Assembly: GCF_030296675.1 (NCBI RefSeq)
Contig: NZ_AP027736.1
Span: forward strand, 2,641,400-2,705,399
Source of the DNA: Demequina sediminis
Lineage (GTDB): Bacteria; Actinomycetota; Actinomycetes; Actinomycetales; Demequinaceae
Length of the DNA: 64,000 nt
Direction: 5' to 3'
Part shown: one piece after another, positions 48,968 to 57,526 of the stretch
How the letters are laid out: each line of letters opens with the position of its first letter
Position numbering within the stretch: the first letter of the stretch is position 1
Made by a program: the position numbers and the translations under genes
Notes under the pieces: generated by a model
The model's input: the letters and a program-made list of their open reading frames with translations, nothing else
What the model was told of the DNA's origin: nothing
The model's database searches: none

Positions 48968-50268
48968 CCGCCTGGGTCCTCCTCGGGCTTGGCGTCCTGC
49001 TGACGCTGGGCACCGCGATCTTTGTCGCCGCCGAGTTCTCGCTGGTCGCTCTCGACCCGGCCCACGTCGAGGACTCACTGCGCGGCAAGCGCGTGCGCCG
49101 TGCGCTGCGCCACCTGTCGACGCAACTGTCCGGCGCGCAGGTCGGCATCACGCTCACGACCATCCTGCTGGGCTACACGGCGCAGCCGGCGCTCGTGTCG
49201 CTCCTCGAGGTGCCGCTGTCCACGACGGTCGCGTCGCGTGCCGCGGTCGCGGCGCTCGCCGGAGCGCTCTCGCTCGTGATCGTCAACGCCTTCTCGATGA
49301 TCGTGGGCGAGCTGGTGCCCAAGAACATGGCCCTGGCCGAGCCCATGCGCACGGCAAAGATCGCCGCGCCACTCAACATGGCCTTCACGGCCGCATTGCG
49401 TCCCGTCATCGCCTCACTCAACGGCGCGGCGAACGCGATCCTGCGGCTGCTGGGCATCGAGCCCCGGGAGGAACTCGCGGGCGGGCGTTCGCGGCAGGAA
49501 CTCGCCGCCTTGGTGCGTCGCAGTGCCGAGGCGGGCACGCTCGCGCCGTCGACCGCGCTGCTGCTCAAGAACTCGATCGAGCTCGACAACCTGGCCGCGA
49601 TCGACGTCATGACGGACCGCACGCGCATGGCGACCCTCGGCAGGGACGCGACCGCGGCCGATGTCATCGCGGCGTCGCGCGCCAGCGGCCACTCGCGCTT
49701 CCCCGTGGTGGGTGACGGATCGGACGATGTCGTGGGGCTGGTCCACCTGCGTTCCGCGATCGCGGTGCCGGCCCATGAGCGTGCGCGGCGGTCGGTGAGG
49801 GCGTTCATGGTCGACGCCCCTCGCATCCCCGAGACCCTGCAGATGGGCCCGCTCCTGGTCGAACTGCGCGGCCTCGGGTACCAGTGCGCGATCGTGGTTG
49901 ACGAGTACGGCGGTACCGCGGGATTCGTGACGCTTGAGGACGTGGTCGAGGAGCTCGTGGGGGAGGTCGCCGATGAGCACGACCGCAGGCGCGCCGCCGT
50001 CCACCGCGCTCCCGGCGGGGCGTGGATCGTGCCAGGCGAGCTGCGGCCGGACGAGGTGCACGAGCGCACGGGACTGGTGATCCCCGAGTCGCCAGCGTAC
50101 GAGACCGTCGGTGGCTATGTGATGGCCGCACTGGGGCGCGTCGCGGAGCCGGGCGACACGGTCGACGGCGCGGACGTGCGTCTGCGCGTCGAGCGCATGG
50201 AGGGTCGCAGGATCGATCGCCTGCGCCTCGAGCCCGTGTCTCCCGAGCGAGACGAGGACGAGTCGTGA
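48964..50268 (+). CDS. CNNM/CorC family membrane protein, full length
   Basis: 434 residues. A DUF21/CNNM membrane domain of three to four helices (TLGTAIFVAAEFSLVALDP, QVGITLTTILLGY, GELVPKNMALAEP) is followed by a CBS pair (RTRMATLGRDATAADVIAASRASGHSRFPVV, QCAIVVDEYGGTAGFVTLEDVVEELVGE). A C-terminal CorC_HlyC domain ends it. These proteins are linked to Mg2+ (and Co2+) homeostasis and, in some bacteria, to Na+-dependent Mg2+ export. The ATG is embedded in the stop of a 9-codon leader ORF. The stop overlaps the next paralog (GTGA). Confidence 0.92.
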   Translation: MTAWVLLGLGVLLTLGTAIFVAAEFSLVALDPAHVEDSLRGKRVRRALRHLSTQLSGAQVGITLTTILLGYTAQPALVSLLEVPLSTTVASRAAVAALAGALSLVIVNAFSMIVGELVPKNMALAEPMRTAKIAAPLNMAFTAALRPVIASLNGAANAILRLLGIEPREELAGGRSRQELAALVRRSAEAGTLAPSTALLLKNSIELDNLAAIDVMTDRTRMATLGRDATAADVIAASRASGHSRFPVVGDGSDDVVGLVHLRSAIAVPAHERARRSVRAFMVDAPRIPETLQMGPLLVELRGLGYQCAIVVDEYGGTAGFVTLEDVVEELVGEVADEHDRRRAAVHRAPGGAWIVPGELRPDEVHERTGLVIPESPAYETVGGYVMAALGRVAEPGDTVDGADVRLRVERMEGRRIDRLRLEPVSPERDEDES

Positions 50269-51305
50269 GCCCCGGGATGACGCTCGCGGTCGTGGGACTG
50301 CTGCTCGCGAACGCCTTCTTTGTCGGCGCCGAGTTCGCGATCATCTCCGCGCGCCGCAGCTCGATCGAGCCGCGCGCCGCCGCCGGATCGCGCGCGGCAC
50401 GCACGGTGCTGTGGGCGATGGAGAACGTGTCGCTCATGCTCGCGACGGCCCAGCTGGGCATCACGGTGTGCTCGGTGACGCTGGGCGTGGTGGCCGAGCC
50501 CGCTCTCGCCCACGCGCTCGAGCCTGTCCTCGAGTCGCTGGGCGTGCCGCTCGCGGCGACGCACGGCATCGCCGTCGCGATCGCGCTGCTTGTGATCGTG
50601 GGCCTCCACGTGATCGTGGGCGAGATGGTGCCCAAGAACGCCGCGGTCTCCAGCCCCGACCGGGCCGCGCTGGTCTTCGGGCCGCCGCTCGTCGCGATCG
50701 CGCGCGCCGCGCGGCCGATCATCGGGGCGCTGAACTGGGTGGCCAACGGGATCGTGAGGCTGCTGGGCTTCGAGCCCAAGGACGAGGTGACCTCGGCCTT
50801 CACGGCGGACGAGGTCCACAGCATCGTCGAACGGTCCTCCGCGGAGGGCACGATCTCGGACCCCACGGGGCTGCTGACGACCGCGATCGAGTTCTCGGAG
50901 AGGTCGGTCGAGGAGGTCATGGTGCCCGCGGACCAGGTGCATGCCGTGCCGCGCGGGGTGACGGTCGACGGACTCGAGGACGCGGCGACGCGCACCGGCT
51001 TCTCGCGTTTCCCGGTGAGCGAAGACGGCGCGCTCGTGGGCTACCTCCACATCAAGGACGCCCTCTACGCGCGGCCGGGAGAGCGCGAGGAACCCATCCA
51101 GGCGTGGCGCGTGCGCGATCTGCCGACGATCGCCCACGACGCGCAGGTAGAGAGCGCGCTCGCGCTCATGCGCCGCTCGGGCGCCCACGTGGCCGCCGTG
51201 ACGCGGGATTCGACGACGCTCGGCATCGTCTTCCTCGAGGACATCATCGAGGAGCTCGTCGGAGAGGTGAGGGACTCCCTCGCTCGCCGCGAGAGCGGCG
51301 CCTGA
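50265..51305 (+). CDS. CNNM family membrane protein lacking the CorC_HlyC domain
   Basis: 346 residues, paralog of the preceding protein. It has the same CNNM membrane domain (NAFFVGAEFAIISARRSSIEPRA, TAQLGITVCSVTLG, VGEMVPKNAAVSSPD) and CBS pair (HAVPRGVTVDGLEDAATRTGFSRFPV, LGIVFLEDIIEELVGEV). It stops right after the CBS domains, without the C-terminal CorC_HlyC domain. Such tandem long/short pairs probably form hetero-dimers. GTG 50265 overlaps the upstream stop; ATG 50277 is an alternative. Confidence 0.9.
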   Translation: MSPGMTLAVVGLLLANAFFVGAEFAIISARRSSIEPRAAAGSRAARTVLWAMENVSLMLATAQLGITVCSVTLGVVAEPALAHALEPVLESLGVPLAATHGIAVAIALLVIVGLHVIVGEMVPKNAAVSSPDRAALVFGPPLVAIARAARPIIGALNWVANGIVRLLGFEPKDEVTSAFTADEVHSIVERSSAEGTISDPTGLLTTAIEFSERSVEEVMVPADQVHAVPRGVTVDGLEDAATRTGFSRFPVSEDGALVGYLHIKDALYARPGEREEPIQAWRVRDLPTIAHDAQVESALALMRRSGAHVAAVTRDSTTLGIVFLEDIIEELVGEVRDSLARRESGA

Positions 51306-51360
51306 CGGGCTCAGGTTCCCCCGGCATCGTGCCGATGTGACTGACGTGACACACAGGGGG

Positions 51361-51390
51361 TTGGCCTCATCGTTACCATTTGGTAATAAT
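51361..51390 (+). promoter_or_regulatory. M15 peptidase promoter with operator-like palindrome
   Basis: TTGGCC (51361-51366) and AATAAT (51385-51390) form a sigma-A-like promoter with an 18-base spacer. In that spacer TTACCA-TT-TGGTAA (51373-51386) is an inverted repeat overlapping the -10 box. On the minus strand it includes GTAAC, the core of known MtrA sites (GTAAC-N6-GTAAC), but a full MtrA pair is not obvious. The related kgd upstream sequence near 47190-47206 has CGTAAC with AAATGG. Confidence 0.6.
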
Positions 51391-51455
51391 TGACCCGGTC
51401 CCCGTTGCTTGGCGGGGCACGAATCTTCTGTTTCCGAGACGTCCGGGAGGACATG

Positions 51456-52274
51456 GTGAGCATGCGCGGCGCACTGCACACGCCGCGTTCCGCCCACCCC
51501 TCTCGCCACCCCGCGCGGCACCCGTCGCGCAAGGAGCGGCGCATCGAGCAGACGCAGGAAATCCAGATCCGGACCACCCACCTGCGACGCAAGATCGCGA
51601 CGCGCACGGGCGTGCTTGTGGGCTTCGTGGCCGCGATGGTGGTCTACCCCGTGATGGGCACGATCGCCCCCTACGCGAACGCAGCCGAGCAGCTGCCCGG
51701 TGTGGTCGTGGGCGAGTCCCCCACCACCGCCACGGCGATCCTGGGTGCCGGCCCGCAGTTCGAGGCCTCCGACCTTCCGCTTCCCACGGTCGACGACCAG
51801 TCGGGTGCGGTCCTCACGTCGGCCGACGTCCCCGTCGCGTCGAACCTGCTTCCAGACTGCGACCCGGAGTTCTCCGGCCCGATGAGCAACGGCCAGCTCA
51901 GCAGCGACCAGCTGTGCAACCTGTGGGTCTCGGGAGAGCAGATGCGACCCGACGCCGCACTCGCGCTCGCGGCGCTTAACGAGCGCTTCAAGACCGAGTT
52001 CGGCACGGACATCTGCATCGCCGACACGTACCGCTCGATCTCGGACCAGTACTCGACCAAGGCGACGCGCGGCTACCTGGCCGCGACGCCGGGCACCTCG
52101 ATGCATGGCTTGGGCCTCGCGGTCGACTTCTGCCGCTCTCACGCCTCGGGCGTGTACCTGTCGTGGTTCAAGCGCAACGCCGCGACCTACGGCTTCTGGA
52201 ACCCGGACTGGGCGAAGACGTCGAAGTACGAGCCCTGGCACTGGGAGTACCAGACCTTCACCGCGTACGAGTAG
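51456..52274 (+). CDS. M15 family D-alanyl-D-alanine carboxypeptidase-like protein
   Basis: About 272 residues. A basic His/Arg-rich cytoplasmic tail precedes a signal anchor (TGVLVGFVAAMVVYPVMGTIAP). The VanY/M15B catalytic domain carries IADTYRSISDQ, SMHGLGLAVDFC (Zn-binding His and Asp) and YEPWHWEYQ (third Zn ligand). It should trim peptidoglycan stem peptides outside the cell. The start is uncertain (GTG 51456, 5 bases after GGGAGG; ATG 51453 or 51462 also possible). The gene has its own AT-rich promoter with a palindrome and is followed by a hairpin. Confidence 0.88.
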   Translation: MSMRGALHTPRSAHPSRHPARHPSRKERRIEQTQEIQIRTTHLRRKIATRTGVLVGFVAAMVVYPVMGTIAPYANAAEQLPGVVVGESPTTATAILGAGPQFEASDLPLPTVDDQSGAVLTSADVPVASNLLPDCDPEFSGPMSNGQLSSDQLCNLWVSGEQMRPDAALALAALNERFKTEFGTDICIADTYRSISDQYSTKATRGYLAATPGTSMHGLGLAVDFCRSHASGVYLSWFKRNAATYGFWNPDWAKTSKYEPWHWEYQTFTAYE

Positions 52275-52280
52275 GGCGTT

Positions 52281-52299
52281 GCCGGGCAGGCTGCCTGGC
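52281..52299 (+). terminator. Hairpin after the M15 peptidase gene
   Basis: GCCGGGC (52281-52287) pairs with GCCTGGC (52293-52299), with one G-U, around AGGCT. It lies 7 bases after the stop. The rest of the gap to 52483 has no recognised gene; it holds a GACGATGCGCC element variant near 52427. Confidence 0.5.
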
Positions 52300-52483
52300 T
52301 CCGAGCGGACTGTCGCGACGTGGGCGCACGCCGTGCGCGGTGTCCGAACCAGCGCGTGGCGCGTCTCCCCGAGGTGTAGGAAGGGAGACGAGGGCGGCCA
52401 TCATCCCTGGTCGCCCGCCCCCGCGCGACGATGCGCCGGCCACGAGCCGCGCGCGGTGTCGCCCGAGCGCTGAGGAGGCCGCG

Positions 52484-53557
52484 GTGCTGGTCGGAGTCCC
52501 CACGGAGACCAAGAACAGCGAGACCAGGGTCGCGCTGACCCCTGCGGGCGTGCGCGCGCTCGTCGAACGCGGGCATCGCGTGGTGATCGAGGAGGGGGCG
52601 GGTCGCGGCTCGGCGATCGCGGACGAGGACTACGCCGCGGCGGGAGCGACGCTCGCCGGCGCCGCGGAGGCGTGGGCGGCCGACGTGGTCCTCAAGGTCA
52701 AGGAGCCGCAGCCGCACGAGTACGCGCTGCTGCGTGACAACGTGCTCTTCACGTTCCTGCACCTCGCGGCCAACCCAGCGCTCGCCGACCTGCTGTGCGC
52801 GGCAGGCACGACCGCGCTGTCCTATGACACGGTGCAACTCGAGGACGGATCGCTGCCCCTGCTCACCCCGATGAGCGAGGTCGCTGGCCGCTTGTCGGTG
52901 CTCGCGGGCGCGCACCACCTGCTCAACCCGCAGGGCGGGCGCGGCGTGCTCCTGCCCGGTGTGCCCGGCGTGCCTGGCGCCCGCGTCACGGTGCTGGGGG
53001 CAGGCGTCGCCGGCTCGAATGCCGTGGCGCAGGCCGTCGCGATGGGCGCCGAGGTCACCGCCGTCGACCTCGCCGTGGGGCGGCTGAGGGCGCTCGACGA
53101 CAGGTACGCGGGTCGCGTCCGCACCGTGGTGTCGACGCCCCACGAGGTCGAGGAGGAGGTGCTCGGCTCGGACCTCGTGATCGGCGCGGTCCTCGTGCCC
53201 GGTCGCCCGGCCCCGAAGGTCGTGACTCACGCGATGGTGAGGGACATGCGGCGCGGCAGCGTGCTGGTCGACATCGCGATCGATCAGGGTGGGTGCTTCG
53301 AGGACTCGCGCCCCACCACGCACGACAACCCCGTCCTCGAGGTCGAGGGGTCGCTGCTCTACTGCGTCGCGAACATGCCCGCCGCGGTGGGGGCGACCGC
53401 GACGCGCGCGCTCACCAACGTCACGTTGCCCTACGTGGTGAGGCTCGCGGGCGGGGTGGACGATGCCGTCGCGTCGGATCCCGCCCTGGCGCGCGGGATC
53501 AACGTGCGCGCCGGCAGTGTGGTGCATCCCGCGGTCGCCCAGGCGCTCGGCAGATAG
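52484..53557 (+). CDS. ald: Alanine dehydrogenase
   Basis: 357 residues. The enzyme interconverts L-alanine and pyruvate with NAD+. Motifs are VPTETKNSETRVALTPAGVRALV at the N-terminus with the substrate-binding Arg and Lys, and HLLNPQGGRGVLLPGVPGVPGARV before the Rossmann loop VTVLGAGVAGSNAVAQAVAMGAEV. GSVLVDIAIDQGGCFE follows. The GTG at 52484 has a GAGGAGG ribosome binding site at 52473-52478. It ends one base before the stop of the convergent patatin gene. Confidence 0.95.
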   Translation: MLVGVPTETKNSETRVALTPAGVRALVERGHRVVIEEGAGRGSAIADEDYAAAGATLAGAAEAWAADVVLKVKEPQPHEYALLRDNVLFTFLHLAANPALADLLCAAGTTALSYDTVQLEDGSLPLLTPMSEVAGRLSVLAGAHHLLNPQGGRGVLLPGVPGVPGARVTVLGAGVAGSNAVAQAVAMGAEVTAVDLAVGRLRALDDRYAGRVRTVVSTPHEVEEEVLGSDLVIGAVLVPGRPAPKVVTHAMVRDMRRGSVLVDIAIDQGGCFEDSRPTTHDNPVLEVEGSLLYCVANMPAAVGATATRALTNVTLPYVVRLAGGVDDAVASDPALARGINVRAGSVVHPAVAQALGR

Positions 53558-53558
53558 G

Positions 53559-54396
53559 TCACTCCGAGCGCGGCTCGAGCAGGTCGCGCAGCGGCTCCGG
53601 GAGCCGCGCGGGCGTGGGCACCTCGACCTCGGGAAGCGTTTCGGGTCGCGGCGCCACGACCGGATACGCGTCGAGTGCCTGCTCCGCGGCCGCGCGCCCG
53701 AGCGCGATCAGGCCGGGCATGTCCTCGCGGACCCACTGCGAGCGGCCGCCCAGCTGGGGGAGATGAGGGTGACGTCCGCGCGGATCTCGAGGGCGTGGAC
53801 CTTGAGCGTGGTCTCGAAGCCCGGAGCCTCCCACTCGGGCGCGAGACGCACCCCGATGACGTGGCGTGCGCCCAGCTCGAACGTCGCCTCGAGCGGCAGG
53901 TTCTCGAGCAGGCCGCCGTCCGCGAGGAGGTGACCGTCGAGCCTCAGCGGCCGGAATAGCCCCGGCACCGAGATCGACGCCCTCATGGCATCCGCGAGGC
54001 TGCCGTGATCGAGCAGGACCACGCGGCGCGTGGTGAGGTCCGTGGCGACGGCCGCGTAGCGCACAGGCAGGTCCTCGATGCGCGGATCCCCGCCGGAGAT
54101 CGCCTCGATCGTGGCACGCAGCCCCGCCGTGTCGAGGATGCCCAGGCCCGGGCGGAACGTGAGCGATCCGAAGTGTCCCCACTCCGCGCGCAGCACCATG
54201 GCCTCGATCGTGTACGGGTCCATGCCGGAGGCATACGCGCCTCCGATCAGCGATCCCGCCGACGTCCCCACGACGAGCGAGGGCGTGATCCCGCGCTCCG
54301 CGAGCACCTGGAGGACGCCCACGTGGGCCGCACCGAGCGCGCCGCCTCCCCCAGGGCCAGTCCCAGGTGAGGCTCGTACCGAAGGTCGGTGGTCAC
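53559..54396 (-). CDS. Patatin-like phospholipase family protein, two frameshifts
   Basis: Intended product about 279 residues. The oxyanion loop GGGGALGAAHVGVLQVLAERG, the nucleophile motif GTSAGS and the catalytic DGG (LLADGGLLENLPLEA) are present. It is an esterase or lysophospholipase. Two runs need one more base: C 54348-54352 (restores ALGGGGALGAAH) and G 53756-53760 (restores LISPQLGGRSQWV). The start is GTG 54396, 6 bases after the minus-strand TACTCT (54403-54408), a leaderless layout. It is convergent with ald. Confidence 0.85.
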
Positions 54397-54437
54397 CCGT
54401 TCAGAGTAGGCGGGGCGGCGCGAATAGGCTGGATGTC

Positions 54438-54941
54438 ATGTCCGACACCCCTGCCGAACCGCGTCGCACCTGGTTTCCCCTTGCCGCGGCCGCCGCGGTC
54501 GCGGTCCTGGTGATCGTGGGGGCGGTGGTGGCGACGTGGCTGACGTCGCGCATGAGCCCGGCCCACGCCGATGCGGTGAGGGCATGTGAGGCCGCGTACG
54601 CCGAGGCGGGCGACGGCGCCCCCGAAATCGTCGCGGGCGACGTCTACGGCAGCGCCGACTGGCGCGACCTGCGGTCGTTCCTCGAGGCGCAGGGCGTCCT
54701 CGACTCCGCCGGCACGGACGTCGCTGCTGCGATCGCGCCGTCCGTCGACGCCTCGGCTGCGGCGCTCGCGGAGGCGGGGCGCGACCGCGTCACGGTGGTG
54801 TGGTGGCTCGAGTCCGAGGAGCACCTGGCGTGCACGGTCGACGTCGAGGACGGGCGTGCGCTTGACTCCTCGGCGACGCTGGGAAGCCTCGGCGACTTCG
54901 CGACCGGTGCCGTGACCGGCGCCGTGCCCGTCGCGGACTGA
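54438..54941 (+). CDS. Hypothetical membrane-anchored protein
   Basis: 167 residues, not recognised. A short Pro/Arg N-terminus is followed by one membrane helix (FPLAAAAAVAVLVIVGAVVATWL) and an extracellular acidic domain with VVWWLESEEHLACTVDVEDG and two cysteines (CEAAYAEAG, LACTV) that could pair. Its size and layout suit a secreted adaptor or sensor, but nothing more can be said. TAGGCT at 54425-54430 lies 7 bases before the ATG with no ribosome binding site (leaderless layout). Confidence 0.7.
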   Translation: MSDTPAEPRRTWFPLAAAAAVAVLVIVGAVVATWLTSRMSPAHADAVRACEAAYAEAGDGAPEIVAGDVYGSADWRDLRSFLEAQGVLDSAGTDVAAAIAPSVDASAAALAEAGRDRVTVVWWLESEEHLACTVDVEDGRALDSSATLGSLGDFATGAVTGAVPVAD

Positions 54942-54946
54942 CCGCC

Positions 54947-55615
54947 CTACTCCCGCCCCTCCTCGAGAGGGATGAGCATGGTCCGGAAGTCTCCGGGTCC
55001 GCGGTGGAGGTCCCAGATGCGGTCCGCGACCTCCTCAAGCGTGTAGCGGAGCTTGGGGATCGCGCCGGGAATCACGAGTTGGGCGACGTGGACCCCCTCG
55101 CCCGCGAGGGCATCGTGCAGCATCTCGCCGTAGGCGCTCTCGGCGGGGAAGGCGACGGACGTTCCCGAGAATCCCGCGCGGGCCTTCACGGACGTGCCGC
55201 CGTTGATGAGGACGATGCTTCCTTCTCCCGCCGCGCGCATCGCGGGCAGCACGGCACGGGCCGCGTGAATGAGGCCCAGCGCGGAGAACCGCAGGGCCTC
55301 GAGGGCCAGCTCGGGCGTGAGGTCGAGCACCGGCTCGAGGTAGGCCCGCGAGGGGAGTGGGCTGTACTGCAGCGCGGTGACGGGGCCCAGGCGTGCGGAG
55401 GCGTCGGCGAGCGCCGCCTCGAGCGAGGCGCCGTCGCGGACGTCGGCCGCGAAGCCCGCCGCGGTGACCCCGTCCTGCGCGAGCTCGCCCGCGAGCGCAT
55501 CGAGCTTCGACTGGTCGCGGGAGACGAGGGCGATCGAGAATCCCTCGCGCCCGAACCGGCGCGCGACCGCCGCTCCGAGGCCGGGTCCTGCGCCGATGAT
55601 CGCGAGCGTTGGCAT
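54947..55615 (-). CDS. Short-chain dehydrogenase-like protein, atypical active site
   Basis: 222 residues. The N-terminal Rossmann motif TLAIIGAGPGLGAAVARRFG and the following SRDQSKLDALA resemble NAD(P)-binding SDR proteins. The usual catalytic YxxxK is not present: the equivalent stretch reads FPAESAYGEMLHDALAGEGV, with Tyr but no Lys four residues on. It may act on a different chemistry or be non-catalytic. The ATG is at 55615. It is convergent with the preceding gene (stops 6 bases apart) and downstream of the tRNA-Arg gene. Confidence 0.82.
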   Translation of the reverse strand: MPTLAIIGAGPGLGAAVARRFGREGFSIALVSRDQSKLDALAGELAQDGVTAAGFAADVRDGASLEAALADASARLGPVTALQYSPLPSRAYLEPVLDLTPELALEALRFSALGLIHAARAVLPAMRAAGEGSIVLINGGTSVKARAGFSGTSVAFPAESAYGEMLHDALAGEGVHVAQLVIPGAIPKLRYTLEEVADRIWDLHRGPGDFRTMLIPLEEGRE

Positions 55616-55669
55616 GCGTGGCTCCTTCGTCGGTGGGGTCTGTCTCGACCCTAGCGCCGGGGAACCACA

Positions 55670-55693
55670 AAGGCCCCTCCGAGGAGGGGCCTT
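55670..55693 (-). terminator. tRNA-Arg terminator hairpin
   Basis: On the minus strand AAGGCCCCTCC pairs perfectly with GGAGGGGCCTT over 11 bases around a 2-base loop (TC), followed by TGTGG. It lies 15 bases downstream of the tRNA gene and is a typical rho-independent type terminator, apart from the short T tract. Confidence 0.85.
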
Positions 55694-55707
55694 GCGTGTG
55701 CGGATCG

Positions 55708-55780
55708 TGCCCCCGACAGGAGTCGAACCTGCGACCTACGGTACCGGAAACCGGCGCTCTATCCGCTGAGCTACGGGGGC
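55708..55780 (-). tRNA. tRNA-Arg, anticodon CCG
   Basis: The minus-strand sequence folds into a full cloverleaf. The acceptor stem is GCCCCCG/CGGGGGC with discriminator A. The D stem is GCTC/GAGC, and the anticodon loop TTCCGGT has CCG at positions 34-36. The T arm is GCAGG-TTCGACT-CCTGT. The anticodon stem has one mismatch at its base (C27/T43). CCA is not encoded. It reads the codon CGG, which is common in this high-GC genome. Confidence 0.96.
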
Positions 55781-55865
55781 ATGCCCGGACGGACCGGGCC
55801 GAATGAGGATATCAGCAGGCAGGGCTCTCCCGTGCTGCGCTCTCCCGCCCGTGCGATGCTGAGAC

Positions 55866-56237
55866 ATGCGCACGCAGACGTCGCAGTTCCTCGCGGCCCT
55901 CATCCTTGCCAGCGGCCTGGCCACCGGCGTCGCGGCGTGCGGGGACGCCGGAGGGGACCCGCGCGACGCGCGCGAGCCCGATGCGGTGGGCACGGTCGTG
56001 AGCGTGGAGACCCTGGGCGACGCGATCACGGTGGTGTTCGCGCCAGATCCCGGCTACGAGTACTTCGAGGGCACCACGTTCGCGTTCGCGGAGGGTGGTG
56101 CGCTCGAACGGCCGGACGGCGAGCCTGCCGCGGCGTCCGACGTCGCGGTGGGCGAGCGCCTCGAGGTGTGGGTCGACGCGTGCGCCGAGTCCTTCCCCGT
56201 CCAGTGCGCGGACCCGTACGGACGCCTCCTTCCCTAG
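55866..56237 (+). CDS. Hypothetical small lipoprotein
   Basis: 123 residues. The signal peptide ends with VAACGDAGG, a lipobox with Cys near residue 25, so the mature protein is membrane-anchored. The mature part is acidic, with VGTVVSVETLGDAITVVFAPDPGYEYFEGTTFAF and two further cysteines (DACAESFPVQCADPYG) near the C-terminus that could form a disulfide. No domain is recognised. The function is unknown. GATGCT (55855-55860) five bases before the ATG may be a weak -10 box. Confidence 0.75.
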   Translation: MRTQTSQFLAALILASGLATGVAACGDAGGDPRDAREPDAVGTVVSVETLGDAITVVFAPDPGYEYFEGTTFAFAEGGALERPDGEPAAASDVAVGERLEVWVDACAESFPVQCADPYGRLLP

Positions 56238-56267
56238 CGCGCGTGCGCCGAGCGCGACACTGGACCC

Positions 56268-57068
56268 ATGAGCGACGCGGACCTCAGCCCAGTCGAGATC
56301 TCTCTGGTGGGCGGGCCCACGGTGGTGCTGGGCTACGCAGGTCTCACGATCGTCACGGATCCGACGTTCGACCCACCGGGCACGTACGGCACCCTCACCA
56401 AGCTCGCCGGACCCGCCTTCGAGCCCGCCTTCATCGGCCACGTGCACCTGGTCCTGCTGTCTCACGACCAGCACGAGGACAACCTCGACACCGCGGGACG
56501 CGAGCTGCTCGCACATGCCGGCCACGTGGTGTCGACCCCTGGCGCGGCCTCGCGCGTCCCCGGTGTCGTGGGCCTCAAGCCGTGGCACAGCGTCACGCTG
56601 TACGGCGCGCACGCTCCGGTGTGCGTCACGGCGGTTCCCGCGCTGCACGGTCCTCCCGGGGTGGCCGACGCCCTGGGCGAGGTTGCGGGATTCGTCCTGC
56701 GGGCGGCGGGCTGGCCCACCGTGTACTTCTCGGGAGACAACTCGGAACTCGACGCCGCCGCGGCGGTCGCACACCGCTTCCCCGACGTCGGGGTCGCGCT
56801 CGTGTGCGCGGGCGCCGCGCGAGTGGATCGGCTGGGCGACGCGCTGCTGACCGCCGACGCCGCGCGGGTCTGTGCGGTCGCCGACCTCTGGCCCGACGCG
56901 ACGGTGGTGCCCGTCCACATCGACGACTGGGCGCACTTCTCCCAGCCCCGTCCGGCCCTGCGCGCGGCGCTCGCGGACGACCCCGCCCGCCCCCGCATCG
57001 TCCTCCTGGACAAGGGAGCCGCGGTGCGACTCGGGGGCCGCGCGGCGGCTGTCGGAGGGCGCGTCTAG
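56268..57068 (+). CDS. MBL-fold metal-dependent hydrolase (UlaG-like)
   Basis: 266 residues. The metallo-beta-lactamase fold shows LLSHDQHEDNLD in place of the usual HxHxDH, so the metal-binding set is HxxHxDN. GYAGLTIVTDPTFD and VYFSGDNSELDAA provide the other conserved acidic sites. Homologs of this group are lactonases or phosphodiesterases of unknown substrate. GACACT at 56256-56261 lies 6 bases before the ATG, possibly a -10 box. It is followed closely by an MmcQ-type gene with its own TAGGGT hexamer. Confidence 0.85.
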   Translation: MSDADLSPVEISLVGGPTVVLGYAGLTIVTDPTFDPPGTYGTLTKLAGPAFEPAFIGHVHLVLLSHDQHEDNLDTAGRELLAHAGHVVSTPGAASRVPGVVGLKPWHSVTLYGAHAPVCVTAVPALHGPPGVADALGEVAGFVLRAAGWPTVYFSGDNSELDAAAAVAHRFPDVGVALVCAGAARVDRLGDALLTADAARVCAVADLWPDATVVPVHIDDWAHFSQPRPALRAALADDPARPRIVLLDKGAAVRLGGRAAAVGGRV

Positions 57069-57077
57069 GGTCGTGGC

Positions 57078-57494
57078 ATGGAGACGATGCAGGACGGCCT
57101 CGCGCCGGTGGAGGAGTGGATCGCGGCGGTGATCGCCGGTCTTCCCGGCGCGCACGTGGTGCCCTACCCCGACTGGGGCTCGCAGACCTTCCAGGTGGGA
57201 GGCAAGCACTTCGGCAGGGTGGGCGGGTCGCCTGAGGGGAGGCGCATCGTCACCGTGAAGGGCGATCCGGAGGTCAACGCGACGCTCGTCGCGCGGTACG
57301 AGGACGTCTCGCCCGGCTACTACGCGGACAAGCGGCTGTGGATCTCGCTCGCCGTAGATGACGACGCCTCCGTGCCGCGCGACGTCGTGGTCGAGGCCAT
57401 CGAGGCCGGCTACGAGGTGGTGCGTGCGAAGCTGCCGCGCCGCGTGCGCGACACCCTGGAAGCCGACGCGACCCCTGGAGGCCCACCCGCGTGA
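57078..57494 (+). CDS. MmcQ/YjbR family DNA-binding protein
   Basis: 138 residues. A CyaY-like fold is indicated by EEWIAAVIAGLPGAHVVPYPDWGSQTFQVGGKHFGRV and the C-terminal YEVVRAKLPRRVRDTLEA. The family (double-wing HTH, MmcQ/YjbR) is thought to bind DNA, but no target is known. TAGGGT (57066-57071) ends 6 bases before the ATG, a clear leaderless layout. The next gene, argS, also has such a hexamer, so the genes need not be cotranscribed. Confidence 0.85.
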   Translation: METMQDGLAPVEEWIAAVIAGLPGAHVVPYPDWGSQTFQVGGKHFGRVGGSPEGRRIVTVKGDPEVNATLVARYEDVSPGYYADKRLWISLAVDDDASVPRDVVVEAIEAGYEVVRAKLPRRVRDTLEADATPGGPPA

Positions 57495-57526
57495 GCGACA
57501 CACGCGCGCACGGATAGACTCGATGG

